A stretch of DNA of 35,838 bases from a bacterium. Its GTDB lineage: Bacteria; Ratteibacteria; UBA8468; B48-G9; JAFGKM01. Both the position numbers and the translations under genes were made by a program. Within the stretch, counting starts at the first letter, position 1. Each line of letters starts with the position of its first letter. The stretch lies in contig JALNXB010000015.1 in assembly GCA_023230585.1 (NCBI GenBank), forward strand, positions 1-35,838, read 5' to 3'. Below are positions 24,893 to 32,783 of this stretch, piece by piece. The notes under the pieces were generated by a model. The model was given only the letters and a program-made list of their open reading frames with translations, did not search any database and was not told the DNA's origin.

Positions 24893-25898
24893 AGATAGTT
24901 ATTTAGAGCTTTTGTTATCTTTTGTCTGGAAGCAGTGGTTTTCTCTGGGAGTTGCTGGTTATAGTTGCAACGATGACAACTGGTATATTGACCCTGAAGC
25001 TTTATTAATCTTCAGTTTACATATAGGAAGATATGAAGCAAGGTTGTTTGATGAAATTTTGAATTGGTTAAGCACTAATGGACATCTTATAAACATTCAA
25101 AGGTTGAAGACAATATTAAAAAAAGAGAGATTTTTGGGTAGTAGAGTAATCCCTGTGGTAGCCGAGATTCTGGCTGAAAAAACAAAAGGTAAAAAATGGA
25201 AATATTTTATTGAAAGTTTTCCTGTGCAAAATACATGTGAAAACCTTTTTTTACAGAAGAACGGACAACCGATTGAAATGTTTGGAGAACCAGAACCCAT
25301 TTTTCAAAAATATGGCTTTTCCCGGGGAAAAATCCAATTTAGAACGCATACCCAACCTGTTCGCATAATAAAAAACACTGGTTTACTATTCAAGTTGAGA
25401 GGATTATTTGGTATAAACGCTCGGTCAGAGATTTTTCTTTATTTGTTAGTTAATGAAAGCGGGCACCCCAGCTTGATTGCCAGAGAAATCTATTATGCCC
25501 AAAAGACCGTACAGGATATACTTGTAGAAATGACTAATTCAGATATCACTCATATAATGTCCGTAGGCAGAGAAAAACATTATCACTTAAAAAAAGATGA
25601 ATGGCTAAATATTCTTACTTATGGGAATAAAAATATTCTTTGGGTTAATTGGCCACGTTTTTTTAATGCCCTTGAAAATATCTGGATAAAACTGGATGAG
25701 AAAAAATTTCATACATTGGACTCGTTAACCCAATCCTCAGAGTTGAGAATTCTTATGAAGTCAGCTAAAAAACAGATTGAATCATCTGGATTTGGAGGGA
25801 CCCTCTCTAATGAATCTCTTTATTTAGGTACAGAATATATTGAAGTATTTATTTCAGATATCAAAAACTTGTTGAGAAAAAACGAAAAAGCCCACTAA
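24867..25898 (+). CDS. Winged-helix-like partner of the nucleotidyltransferase
   Basis: 343 residues; I do not recognise a named family. The N-terminal half (MKELLKEFRDSYLELLLSF...) is helical and rich in aromatics, with a conserved-looking GVAGY...DPEALLIFSLHIGRYEARLFDEIL stretch. About residues 185-245 (RSEIFLYLLV, then HPSLIAREIYYAQKTVQDIL, ending in REKHYHLKKDEW) read as a helix-turn-helix with wing, as in MarR/ArsR-like repressors. The C-terminal part is helical. AGGAAA (24854-24859) precedes the ATG, and the start lies inside the end of the NTase gene. A role as the DNA-binding/antitoxin partner is suggested by this arrangement and by the direct repeat upstream of the operon. It could instead be a sensor or effector. 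Confidence 0.6.
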   Translation: MKELLKEFRDSYLELLLSFVWKQWFSLGVAGYSCNDDNWYIDPEALLIFSLHIGRYEARLFDEILNWLSTNGHLINIQRLKTILKKERFLGSRVIPVVAEILAEKTKGKKWKYFIESFPVQNTCENLFLQKNGQPIEMFGEPEPIFQKYGFSRGKIQFRTHTQPVRIIKNTGLLFKLRGLFGINARSEIFLYLLVNESGHPSLIAREIYYAQKTVQDILVEMTNSDITHIMSVGREKHYHLKKDEWLNILTYGNKNILWVNWPRFFNALENIWIKLDEKKFHTLDSLTQSSELRILMKSAKKQIESSGFGGTLSNESLYLGTEYIEVFISDIKNLLRKNEKAH

Positions 25899-25986
25899 TG
25901 ATAGATTCTTAACTCGTTTCATAATCTCTTTTTTCCCCTTCCCCCCGCCTACACTCTCCTTTTGGGAGATGCAATCCACCTACATT

Positions 25987-26031
25987 CTCCTCTCCCCAAG
26001 GGGATAGGAGAGTGAAGGTGAGGGGGGGGGG
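25987..26031. repeat. CTCCTCTCCCC/GGGGATAGGAG hairpin repeat with poly-G tail
   Basis: Eleven-bp arms (25987-25997 and 26000-26010) with one mismatch flank AA. They are followed by AGTGAAGGTGA and ten consecutive G. Block order matches the element at 23964-24010. Confidence 0.6.
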
Positions 26032-26036
26032 TCTTT

Positions 26037-26064
26037 GCCATTCCGGCCTTGATCCGGAATCTCG
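26037..26064. repeat. Second ATTCCGG palindrome copy
   Basis: Arms ATTCCGG (26040-26046) and CCGGAAT (26054-26060) flank a CCTTGAT centre, followed by CTCGCTTTTT. It matches the element at 53-82 in sequence and orientation, including the CTCG plus T-run. On the plus strand it could terminate transcription from the NTase operon. Confidence 0.65.
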
Positions 26065-26083
26065 CTTTTTCTCTCCCCCTGTA

Positions 26084-26112
26084 TTGACATCCTATACATA
26101 AAATATTACAAT
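26084..26112 (+). promoter_or_regulatory. Consensus promoter ahead of the AbrB/RelE-type pair
   Basis: A perfect -35 TTGACA (26084-26089), a 17-nt spacer and TACAAT (26107-26112) form the best-matching promoter in the window. It lies about 180 bp before the antitoxin start, giving a long leader that includes the TAATAC motifs and a dispersed repeat. A nearer start site cannot be excluded. Confidence 0.6.
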
Positions 26113-26114
26113 AA

Positions 26115-26141
26115 TAATACAATATAGTAATACAGTAATAC
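26115..26141 (+). promoter_or_regulatory. Triple TAATAC motif, candidate operator
   Basis: TAATAC occurs at 26115-26120, 26128-26133 and 26136-26141, directly after the -10 box. The last two are each preceded by G and spaced 8 bp apart. Their placement over the likely transcription start would suit autoregulation by the AbrB-type protein. In AT-rich DNA chance is possible. Confidence 0.3.
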
Positions 26142-26211
26142 GTTAGGTTCTGGTTGTGTCAAAAAAGAGATGAAATAAAGTTTCATTATTGTTTTCTCCT
26201 TCCCTTTTGTC

Positions 26212-26249
26212 TTTGCGAGTCTTTCTTAACGTGGCAATCTCGCCTTTAG
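26212..26249. repeat. TTTGCGAG...GTGGCAATCTC repeat with CGCCT/AGGCG hairpin
   Basis: TTTGCGAG (26212-26219), then GTGGCAATCTC (26231-26241), ending in CGCCTTTAGGCG, a small palindrome. It matches the copy at 13530-13559. Confidence 0.6.
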
Positions 26250-26292
26250 GCGGAAAAAAAGGTGAGGGGGGATAATGATAAAAGGAGGATAT

Positions 26293-26544
26293 ATGGGAAT
26301 AGTTAAAATAAGAGAAAAATATCAAGTAACAATACCCGAAGACGTCAGAACTAAAATTGCTTGCGAGGTGGGCGAGTACGTTAAAGTTGAAGCTCAGGGC
26401 TCAAAGATTGTTATTACACCTTTGGTTGTAGAAGAAAAATTTTCCAAACAAGATATAACCGATTTAGAAAAGGTGTTAAAAAAACAAGCAAAAGGTAAGG
26501 AAATGAAGTCAGAAGAATATAAAAAACGGCTAAAAACACTATAA
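26293..26544 (+). CDS. AbrB/MazE-type antitoxin
   Basis: 83 residues from the chosen ATG at 26293, which follows AAAGGAGGAT (26281-26290). An in-frame ATG at 26275 lies upstream of that ribosome binding site and is unlikely to be used. The N-terminal half, MGIVKIREKYQVTIPEDVR, then GEYVKVEAQGSKIVITP, is the swapped-hairpin DNA-binding domain of the AbrB/SpoVT family. The charged C-terminal tail (KQDITDLEKVLKKQAKGKE) would bind the toxin. Its stop overlaps the toxin start by one base (TAATG), so the two are translationally coupled. It should neutralise the toxin and repress the operon, as in other type II modules. Confidence 0.85.
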   Translation: MGIVKIREKYQVTIPEDVRTKIACEVGEYVKVEAQGSKIVITPLVVEEKFSKQDITDLEKVLKKQAKGKEMKSEEYKKRLKTL

Positions 26545-26825
26545 TGAGATACATAGAATTAAACTCTTTTGAAAAGAGTTTTAAGAAACTACCTGAAAAA
26601 GAAAAAAAACAGGTTAAAAAAGCCCTTTTACAGTTAGTAGATGCTTTTGAAAAACAATTAATTCCATCTGGAATGGGCTTAAAAAAACTTACAAATTCTT
26701 TATGGGAACTGAGAGTTGGTTTAAAACTTAGGGTAATATTTATTTTGAAACAGGATATAGTAGAACTGGGTTTTGTAGGCACCCATAAAGATATACTTAA
26801 ATTCATAAAAGGCAGCAAAAGATGA
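26544..26825 (+). CDS. RelE/ParE-superfamily toxin
   Basis: 93 residues, the usual length for the superfamily. It opens with MRYIELNSFEKSFKKLPEKE and ends with the beta-strand core LWELRVGLKLRVIFILK and VELGFVGTHKD. The arrangement of basic and aromatic residues fits RelE-like ribosome-dependent mRNA interferases; ParE-type gyrase inhibitors share the fold, so the target is not settled. Pairing with an AbrB-type antitoxin rather than a RelB or HigA type is a mixed combination known from other genomes. It ends 174 bp before cas3. Confidence 0.82.
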   Translation: MRYIELNSFEKSFKKLPEKEKKQVKKALLQLVDAFEKQLIPSGMGLKKLTNSLWELRVGLKLRVIFILKQDIVELGFVGTHKDILKFIKGSKR

Positions 26826-26999
26826 GATTGTTTAAAAGCGTTTTTTTGTTAAATGTTTTCTAATCTCTTATCAATTTTGAAAACTAACCATTAACTATAA
26901 ATTTTTATTATAGGACAATATGAAACAATGTGGTAAACTGTATTATAAAGATATCTTTTAATATAGAGGGATACAAAAAAGTGAATTCTTTAAATTTAA
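26826..26999 (+). other. Intergenic region upstream of the cas operon
   Basis: Very AT-rich and free of the dispersed repeats that fill other gaps. It must hold the cas promoter, but no -35/-10 pair with good spacing stands out; TATTAT occurs at 26906-26911 and 26941-26946. AGAGGG (26965-26970) is followed by GTG (26981), which opens an 18-codon out-of-frame ORF running to a TAG at 27035-27037 across the cas3 start. Confidence 0.4.
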
Positions 27000-29324
27000 A
27001 TGAAAAAAGAAAACTTTTGCGAATATTATGCCCATAGTTTGAAAAATCAACCATCTAAAGAATGGCATAAACTTGATGAACATTTGAAAAGTGTTGCTAA
27101 AAAAGCTGAAGAGTTTGCTAATTTTTTCAGTTCAGGCGATTGGGCATATTTAGCTGGGTTGTGGCACGATTTAGGTAAGTACCTCACTGAATGGCAAGAT
27201 TATTTAAAGAGGGCTACTTCTCAAGAAGATATTGTTAGACCATCAGTAAATCACAGCACTGTCGGTGCTGTTGTATCTTTGAGCAAATTTAAGCAATTTC
27301 CAGCCGGTAAAATATTGTCTTATATTGTAGCAGGTCACCACACAGGTCTTCCCGATTGGTATCAAGATGTTTCAGGCAGAGGTCTTGTTAATAGAGTTTT
27401 TCAAAATAATACTCTTGACCTAAGAGAACTACAACAGATAGAAAAAATATCAGAAGTAAAAGAAAAAATAGAAGTTTCTCTCCCACAGTCAGCCCCACTT
27501 AAAATCTCAAATCAAGAAGAACGTAATGGTTATAGCGAACACTTCCATTTATGGATACGTATGCTTTTTTCCTGTCTTGTTGATGCCGATTTTCTTGATA
27601 CAGAATCTTTTATGTCTCCTCAACAGGCACAAGAGAGAGGGCACTATCCTTCATTAAAGGAACTATCTGATAGATTTAACAGTTTTATGGAGAGAAAATT
27701 AAAAAATGTCCTTGATACCCCTATAAACCGTAGTCGGAAAAATATTTATAATCAGTGCAAAGAGAAAGGAAACTTACCGTCCGGTATATACTCCCTAACT
27801 GTTCCGACAGGAGGAGGGAAAACATTATCTTCTATGGCATTCGCTCTTACTCACGCCATTAAATACAAGAAAAAACGTATAATTGTTGCTATCCCCTATA
27901 CAAGCATTATTGAGCAGAACGCAAAAGTTTATAAATATGGTACTGATGACGAAAAAGAGATAAAAGAAGCTAAAAAACAGAAAAACTTTTTATTTGGCGA
28001 AGATGCTGTTTTAGAGCACCATAGCAACATAGATCCAGACAAAGAAACTTATCAAAATAAATTGGCTATGGAAAATTGGGACGCACCTATTATTGTTACA
28101 ACAAATGTTCAATTATTTGAATCTTTGCTTGCCAGCAAGACGTCTTTATGCAGAAAACTTCATAATATTTCAAATAGTGTTATTATCCTTGATGAAGCCC
28201 AAATGCTTCCACCTGAATATCTCAAACCCATACTATCTGTTTTGCAGGGATTGGTCAACCATTTTGGAGTTACCCTTATAATTTGCACAGCTACGCAGCC
28301 CGTATTTGTTGGGAATATAGGGAGGAGGCAGGCACGCTTTGAAGGATTAAAAGATGTTAAAGAAATAATGGAAAACCACAATGAATTAGACGAAGTTTTT
28401 CATAGAGTAAAAATTTCTATTCCTGATGATTTAACAGAACGTAAAGAATGGAAAGATATAGCAGAAGAACTTACAGAATATAAACAGGTTCTTTGTGTTG
28501 TCAACACTCGACAAGATTGCGGAGATTTACATTCTTTAATGCCTATAGAAACGGTACATCTATCGGCAAATATGTGTGGTGAAGAGCGGAGTGAAGTTAT
28601 CTTTGATGTTAAAAGCAGATTGAAAGAGGGTAAAGAAATCAGAGTAATCAGTACTCAACTTGTGGAAGCAGGGGTAGATATAGATTTTCCTGTTGTATAT
28701 AGAGCGTTAACAGGAATAGATTCTATTGCTCAATCTGCAGGAAGGTGTAATAGAGAAGGAAAACTCAACCTTAAAAACCAATTAGGGCAAGTGCTCGTTT
28801 TCCAGCCACCAAAATCTTCTCCTGTTGGCTTGCTCAGGAAAGGAGAAGATGCTACAAAAAGTGTTTTTAATATGGGATTAGAAAATTGGAATACTGAATT
28901 ATACTCTAAATATTTTAAGTTCTTTTATTCAAGTATCAATAATTTTGATAAACCAAAATTTTATGACCGGCTTATACGTGAAAATAACGAATTTAATTTT
29001 CAATTCCGAACTTTTGCTCAAGATGTTAAATTGATAGATGATACAACTCATAAAGGAATTATTGTCTGGTATAAAGGAAGAGAGAGGGGTAGTTTTGAGT
29101 TGATAGAATATTTGGGAAAAAACGGTCCCAACTTTAAACTGATAAGACAATTACAGAGATTTGTTGTAAACGTGCCATTAAGACTTTTTGATCAACTGGC
29201 AAGAGAAGAATATATTGAAGAAATTCACGGTTATTGGGTTCAAAAATGCGATGGTCTTTATAAACCGGGCATAGGATTACTAAGTGATACCACTAAATGG
29301 AATAAAGAGTTGTTTATAGTATAA
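27000..29324 (+). CDS. cas3: Type I-C Cas3 helicase-nuclease
   Basis: 774 residues. Cas3 is recruited by Cascade after R-loop formation, then nicks and degrades target DNA while translocating with ATP. An HD nuclease domain comes first: His56-Asp57 with Lys60 (LWHDLGKY), His85 and His113-His114 (AGHHTGLPDW). The SF2 helicase follows: Walker A GGGKT (271-275), DEAQ (398-401) in ILDEAQMLPP, a motif V-like region with VEAGVDIDF, and motif VI QSAGRCNRE (578-586). All catalytic motifs appear intact. The N-terminus, YYAHSLKNQPSKEWHKLDEH, matches the usual I-C Cas3 start, which supports ATG 27000, although no good ribosome binding site lies just before it. It is the first gene of a plus-strand cas operon. 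Confidence 0.96.
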   Translation: MKKENFCEYYAHSLKNQPSKEWHKLDEHLKSVAKKAEEFANFFSSGDWAYLAGLWHDLGKYLTEWQDYLKRATSQEDIVRPSVNHSTVGAVVSLSKFKQFPAGKILSYIVAGHHTGLPDWYQDVSGRGLVNRVFQNNTLDLRELQQIEKISEVKEKIEVSLPQSAPLKISNQEERNGYSEHFHLWIRMLFSCLVDADFLDTESFMSPQQAQERGHYPSLKELSDRFNSFMERKLKNVLDTPINRSRKNIYNQCKEKGNLPSGIYSLTVPTGGGKTLSSMAFALTHAIKYKKKRIIVAIPYTSIIEQNAKVYKYGTDDEKEIKEAKKQKNFLFGEDAVLEHHSNIDPDKETYQNKLAMENWDAPIIVTTNVQLFESLLASKTSLCRKLHNISNSVIILDEAQMLPPEYLKPILSVLQGLVNHFGVTLIICTATQPVFVGNIGRRQARFEGLKDVKEIMENHNELDEVFHRVKISIPDDLTERKEWKDIAEELTEYKQVLCVVNTRQDCGDLHSLMPIETVHLSANMCGEERSEVIFDVKSRLKEGKEIRVISTQLVEAGVDIDFPVVYRALTGIDSIAQSAGRCNREGKLNLKNQLGQVLVFQPPKSSPVGLLRKGEDATKSVFNMGLENWNTELYSKYFKFFYSSINNFDKPKFYDRLIRENNEFNFQFRTFAQDVKLIDDTTHKGIIVWYKGRERGSFELIEYLGKNGPNFKLIRQLQRFVVNVPLRLFDQLAREEYIEEIHGYWVQKCDGLYKPGIGLLSDTTKWNKELFIV

Positions 29325-29343
29325 GAATAAAATGGAGGTGGGT

Positions 29344-30078
29344 ATGAATAAAAATTTTTATAACAAAACTTTTACTTTAGAAATATGGGGAGATTATGCA
29401 TGTTTTACTCGACCCGAAATGAAAGTGGAGCGAGTAAGTTATGATATTATTACCCCATCAGCAGCTCGTGCTATTTTTGAGGCGATTTTTTGGAAACCGG
29501 CTATCAGGTGGAATATAAAAAAAATTGAAGTTTTAGCTCCCATTAAATGGATTTCCGTAAAACGTAATGAGGTTGGTGCACTTATGAGCACTAATTCTAA
29601 AGGAATTTTTATAGAAGATAATAGACAACAAAAATCTGGGCTTTTTTTACGAGATGTTAAATATAAAATTTATGCTGAATTGGAGTTTATTCCAGTTGTT
29701 CAAAGACCTGAAGTAAAAAATCCTGTGCCTTCCTACTTATCTGATGCTGAAGCAAAAAATGGAAATGAAACCAATGAACCAAGAAAGGATGAAAATCCGG
29801 GGAAATATAATGCCATATTTGAAAGACGAGCAAAAAGAGGACAATGTTTTAATCGTCCATATTTGGGATGCAGAGAATTTTCTTGTATGTTTAGGTTAAT
29901 TGATGAAAATGAAGAAGCAAAAACTCAACCTATAAATGAAACACGTGATTTAGGGTTTATGCTATATGATATTGATTTTACTAATAAAAATTCTCCTAAT
30001 ATACTGTTTTACAGAGCAAAAATGGAAAACGGAGTAATTGTTGTTCCTGATAGGGATAGCAAGGAGGTGTTAAAATGA
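29344..30078 (+). CDS. cas5c: Type I-C Cas5c (Cas5d), crRNA-processing endonuclease and Cascade subunit
   Basis: 244 residues from ATG 29344, chosen because GGAGGTG (29334-29340) precedes it; the in-frame ATG at 29332 lies just 5' of that site. In type I-C, which lacks Cas6, this protein cuts precursor crRNA and caps the 5' handle. Hallmarks are FTRPEMKVERVSYD near residue 21, SAARAIFEAIFWKPAIRW (39-56), and RGQCFNRPYLGCREF (165-179). By alignment from memory with the B. halodurans enzyme, whose reported residues are Tyr46, Lys116 and His117, this protein has Phe49 where the Tyr would be and Lys154-Tyr155 where Lys-His would be. The stop overlaps cas8c by 4 bp (ATGA). Confidence 0.94.
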   Translation: MNKNFYNKTFTLEIWGDYACFTRPEMKVERVSYDIITPSAARAIFEAIFWKPAIRWNIKKIEVLAPIKWISVKRNEVGALMSTNSKGIFIEDNRQQKSGLFLRDVKYKIYAELEFIPVVQRPEVKNPVPSYLSDAEAKNGNETNEPRKDENPGKYNAIFERRAKRGQCFNRPYLGCREFSCMFRLIDENEEAKTQPINETRDLGFMLYDIDFTNKNSPNILFYRAKMENGVIVVPDRDSKEVLK

Positions 30079-31817
30079 TTTTACAATCTTTATATGACTA
30101 TTACCAACGTAATAAAGATAATTTGCCCACAGAAGGTTTTCAATTTCAAGAAATAAAATTTGTAATTGAAATTGATAAAGAAGGTAACTTTCTTAATTTG
30201 AGAGATACCAGAGAAGGTAAAAAAGGAACTATCTATATTTTGCCTATAAAAGAAATTCGAACTAGTTCTATGAAGACAAATCTGCTGTGGGACCATTATG
30301 GCTATATATTAGCTCACCCAAAAGATTCTTCCGAAAAAATGATTGAAATGGCAAAAAAGCAACAAAAAACCTTTATAGATAGAATAAAAAACCTCCCTGA
30401 CAATATTAAAAAAGATGAAGGAGTTAATGCAGTAATACTTTTTTTTGAAAAAGGAAATTGGGAGGAGGTTAAAAACCACTCAAATTGGGAAGATTGTGCA
30501 AAAAACAAGGGCTGTAATTTATCTTTTCAACTTCTTGGAGATCATTGTCTTATACCTGAAAGAGAAACTATAAAAAATTATCAAATATCTATAGTTAATA
30601 AAGAACCAGAAACTGACGAGGAGGCAACCTCTTCGGCCATCTGTTTAATTACAGGAAATTTCGGTCCTGTAAAACGACTACATACTCCAACGCCTATAAT
30701 GGGCTCAAAAAGCAATGCAATACTTGTTGGGTGCCAGCTGGATTCTGGTTTTGACTCATATTGTAAAAAACAAGCATTTAATGCCCCTGTTAGTTCTGAA
30801 GCAGAATTTGCATATACTACTGCTTTAAAATACCTTCTTAAATCAGAGCAGAACCGAATATTTATTGGTGATACAACCGTAATTTTTTGGGCACAAAAGA
30901 GATCAACTATAGAATTTGATTTGGAAGAAAATTTTAAATGGTATTTAACATCTGATAAAGATGACACAGAAAGAGGTGTAAATGCAGTAAAAAATCTTTA
31001 TAAATCTATTGATACAGGGAATATATATCAAGAAGATGATAATCGTTTTTTTCTTTTAGGTCTTACGCCAAATTCTGCTCGTATAACAGTTAGATTTTGG
31101 AAGACAGGCACAGTTGCTTTTTTTGCAGAAAACATTAAACAACATTTTGATGATTTTCAAATAATACACGGTCCAGAAGAGTATGAGTATTTAGCTTTAG
31201 GACAAATTTTAAGAGCAACAGCTCTTGAAAATAAAATGGAAAAGGTTCCATCCAATCTTTCTACTTCTGTTCTTGAAAGTATTCTTGAGGGCATTCCTTA
31301 TCCTGAAACATTGCTCCATCAGTGTATTCGTCGCATTCGTGCTGAACAGAAAATTACACGAACTCGTGCAGCTATTCTCAAAGCGTATATTAACAGATTT
31401 AATAGGTTCTATAAAAATCCTAAAAAGGAGGTGCTTGAAATGCTTGATGTTGAAAATAAAGAAGTTGGGTATTTGCTCGGACGACTTTTTGCTGTTCTTG
31501 AAAGAATACAGATACAATCAGTAAGTAGGGGAAGCAAGTTAAATAAAACAATAAGAGATAGATTTTGGGGAGTATACTCCACCTCTCCTAGAACAGTAAT
31601 GCCTATGCTTCTTAGATTAAAAAATCATCATATAGGTAAACTTGAAGAAGGGAGTGAAAACTATTTTGAGAGTTTGATAGCAGGTATTATGGAAGGTTTT
31701 GAACCTAATAAAATACCTGCTCATCTTACTTTGGAACAACAGTCGTATCTGGCTGTGGGATATTATCATCAAAGGCAGTATTTTTATAAAAAGAAAGAGA
31801 TAAAGAAAGAAGATTAA
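30075..31817 (+). CDS. cas8c: Type I-C Cas8c (Csd1) large subunit
   Basis: 580 residues, in the usual range for Csd1. In I-C Cascade it recognises the PAM and helps open the target duplex. Family features include an N-terminal MILQSLYDYYQR, a mid-region ICLITGNFGPVKRLHTPTP with QLDSGFDSYCKKQAFNAPVS (residues around 190-240), and TTVIFWAQK. The start overlaps the end of cas5c (ATGA), so translation is coupled. The C-terminal 125 residues can also be made separately from an internal start (see the cas11c entry). It is followed by cas7c after 19 bp. Confidence 0.95.
   Translation: MILQSLYDYYQRNKDNLPTEGFQFQEIKFVIEIDKEGNFLNLRDTREGKKGTIYILPIKEIRTSSMKTNLLWDHYGYILAHPKDSSEKMIEMAKKQQKTFIDRIKNLPDNIKKDEGVNAVILFFEKGNWEEVKNHSNWEDCAKNKGCNLSFQLLGDHCLIPERETIKNYQISIVNKEPETDEEATSSAICLITGNFGPVKRLHTPTPIMGSKSNAILVGCQLDSGFDSYCKKQAFNAPVSSEAEFAYTTALKYLLKSEQNRIFIGDTTVIFWAQKRSTIEFDLEENFKWYLTSDKDDTERGVNAVKNLYKSIDTGNIYQEDDNRFFLLGLTPNSARITVRFWKTGTVAFFAENIKQHFDDFQIIHGPEEYEYLALGQILRATALENKMEKVPSNLSTSVLESILEGIPYPETLLHQCIRRIRAEQKITRTRAAILKAYINRFNRFYKNPKKEVLEMLDVENKEVGYLLGRLFAVLERIQIQSVSRGSKLNKTIRDRFWGVYSTSPRTVMPMLLRLKNHHIGKLEEGSENYFESLIAGIMEGFEPNKIPAHLTLEQQSYLAVGYYHQRQYFYKKKEIKKED
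31440..31817 (+). CDS. cas11c: Internal Cas11c small subunit, translated from within cas8c
   Basis: In-frame ATG at 31440 (Met456 of Cas8c) is preceded by AAAAAGGAGGTG (31422-31433), a near-perfect anti-SD match 6 nt upstream. This would yield a 125-residue, mostly helical protein starting MLDVENKEVGYLLGRLFAVL and sharing the Cas8c stop. Type I-C systems are known to make Cas11c from an internal cas8c start, and it lines the Cascade belly. Size and position fit. The product is inferred; the ribosome binding site is seen directly. Confidence 0.82.
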   Translation: MLDVENKEVGYLLGRLFAVLERIQIQSVSRGSKLNKTIRDRFWGVYSTSPRTVMPMLLRLKNHHIGKLEEGSENYFESLIAGIMEGFEPNKIPAHLTLEQQSYLAVGYYHQRQYFYKKKEIKKED

Positions 31818-31836
31818 CATTGTAAAGGAGAATGTT

Positions 31837-32751
31837 ATGAATAAAAACATAGATAAAAGATATGATTTTGTATTATTTTTCGATGTTCAAGACGGAAACC
31901 CTAATGGGGACCCTGATGCCGGTAACCTGCCAAGAATTGATGCCGAAACTGGTAATGGGCTTGTTACTGACGTATGCCTTAAACGGAAGATTAGAAATTA
32001 TATACAATTAACCCAAATGAGCCCTGACGGAAATCTCAAAGAAGGTTATGATATTTTTATTAAAGAAAAAGTGATTTTGAATAACTTGATTTCTCAAACA
32101 TACGAAAAACTTGGTATAAACCTTGATGAAAAACCTGCCGACGAGAAAGATGGAAAAACACGGACTAAAAAAGGTGAAGCTCAAAAAGGCGAAATAGATA
32201 AAGGGCGAAATAAAATGTGTTCAGATTTTTACGATATTAGAACTTTTGGAGCCGTTTTAACAACAGGTGCAAATGCTGGGCAAGTGCGAGGTCCTGTTCA
32301 AATGACTTTTGCACGTTCTGTTGATCCGGTTGTTGCTTTAGAACATAGTATAACAAGGATAGCAAAAACTACTGATGAGAGAGGTGAAACGGGTGGCTCT
32401 GAAATGGGCAGAAAATATACTGTGCCTTATGGTTTGTATAAAGCTTATGGTTTTATTTCTGCTCATCTTGCAGCTCAGACAGGTTTTAACCAAGAAGACC
32501 TTGATCTTTTCTGGGAAGCTCTCCAAAAAATGTTTGATCATGACCATTCAGCAGCACGCGGCCTTATGAGCACTCGGGGATTAATCATTTTTGAGCATAA
32601 AACACCTTTAGGGTCAGAGAATGCAGTTGATCTATTTGAAAGAGTAAGTGTAGAACGGGCTTCTGAAGGAGTTGCAAGAAGTTTCTCTGATTATAATATA
32701 CTGCTGGATGATAATATTGTTAAGGAAGTACCTAAAATAGTAAAGGTTTAA
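31837..32751 (+). CDS. cas7c: Type I-C Cas7c (Csd2) backbone subunit
   Basis: 304 residues. Several copies polymerise along the crRNA spacer to form the Cascade backbone. The N-terminal signature YDFVLFFDVQDGNPNGDPDAG (with RIDAETGNGLVTDVCLKRKIR following) is diagnostic of the Csd2/Csh2-type Cas7 family; DIRTFGAVLTTG and VRGPVQMTFARSVDPV lie mid-protein. AAAGGAG (31824-31830) stands 6 nt before the ATG at 31837. cas8c ends 19 bp upstream and cas4 begins 32 bp downstream. No anomaly is seen. Confidence 0.96.
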   Translation: MNKNIDKRYDFVLFFDVQDGNPNGDPDAGNLPRIDAETGNGLVTDVCLKRKIRNYIQLTQMSPDGNLKEGYDIFIKEKVILNNLISQTYEKLGINLDEKPADEKDGKTRTKKGEAQKGEIDKGRNKMCSDFYDIRTFGAVLTTGANAGQVRGPVQMTFARSVDPVVALEHSITRIAKTTDERGETGGSEMGRKYTVPYGLYKAYGFISAHLAAQTGFNQEDLDLFWEALQKMFDHDHSAARGLMSTRGLIIFEHKTPLGSENAVDLFERVSVERASEGVARSFSDYNILLDDNIVKEVPKIVKV

Positions 32752-32783
32752 GAGGTTTACTTTAAAGATTAAAGGGTAAATCA

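Larger units (their letters stand above)
25899..26292. other. Intergenic region between the two TA-like modules
   Basis: Mostly repeats and control signals with no supported gene. A short hairpin TCTCC/GGAGA (25955-25969) is followed by a larger hairpin with a run of ten G (26022-26031), which is a candidate for sequencing-length error. Next come a copy of the ATTCCGG palindrome (26037-26064), a consensus promoter (26084-26112), triple TAATAC (26115-26141), a small palindrome ATGAAA/TTTCAT (26170-26186) and a TTTGCGAG repeat (26212-26249). Confidence 0.6.

Noticed and set aside
26022..26031. Run of ten G considered as a phase-variable tract
   Set aside because: It is intergenic, lies upstream of the mapped-looking promoter, and belongs to the tail of a dispersed repeat; no gene would be switched by its length.
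26414..26818. 134-codon minus-strand frame opposite the toxin-antitoxin pair
   Set aside because: Both genes beneath it are clear TA family members with good ribosome binding sites; the antisense frame is a by-product of their AT-rich, Lys-rich composition.
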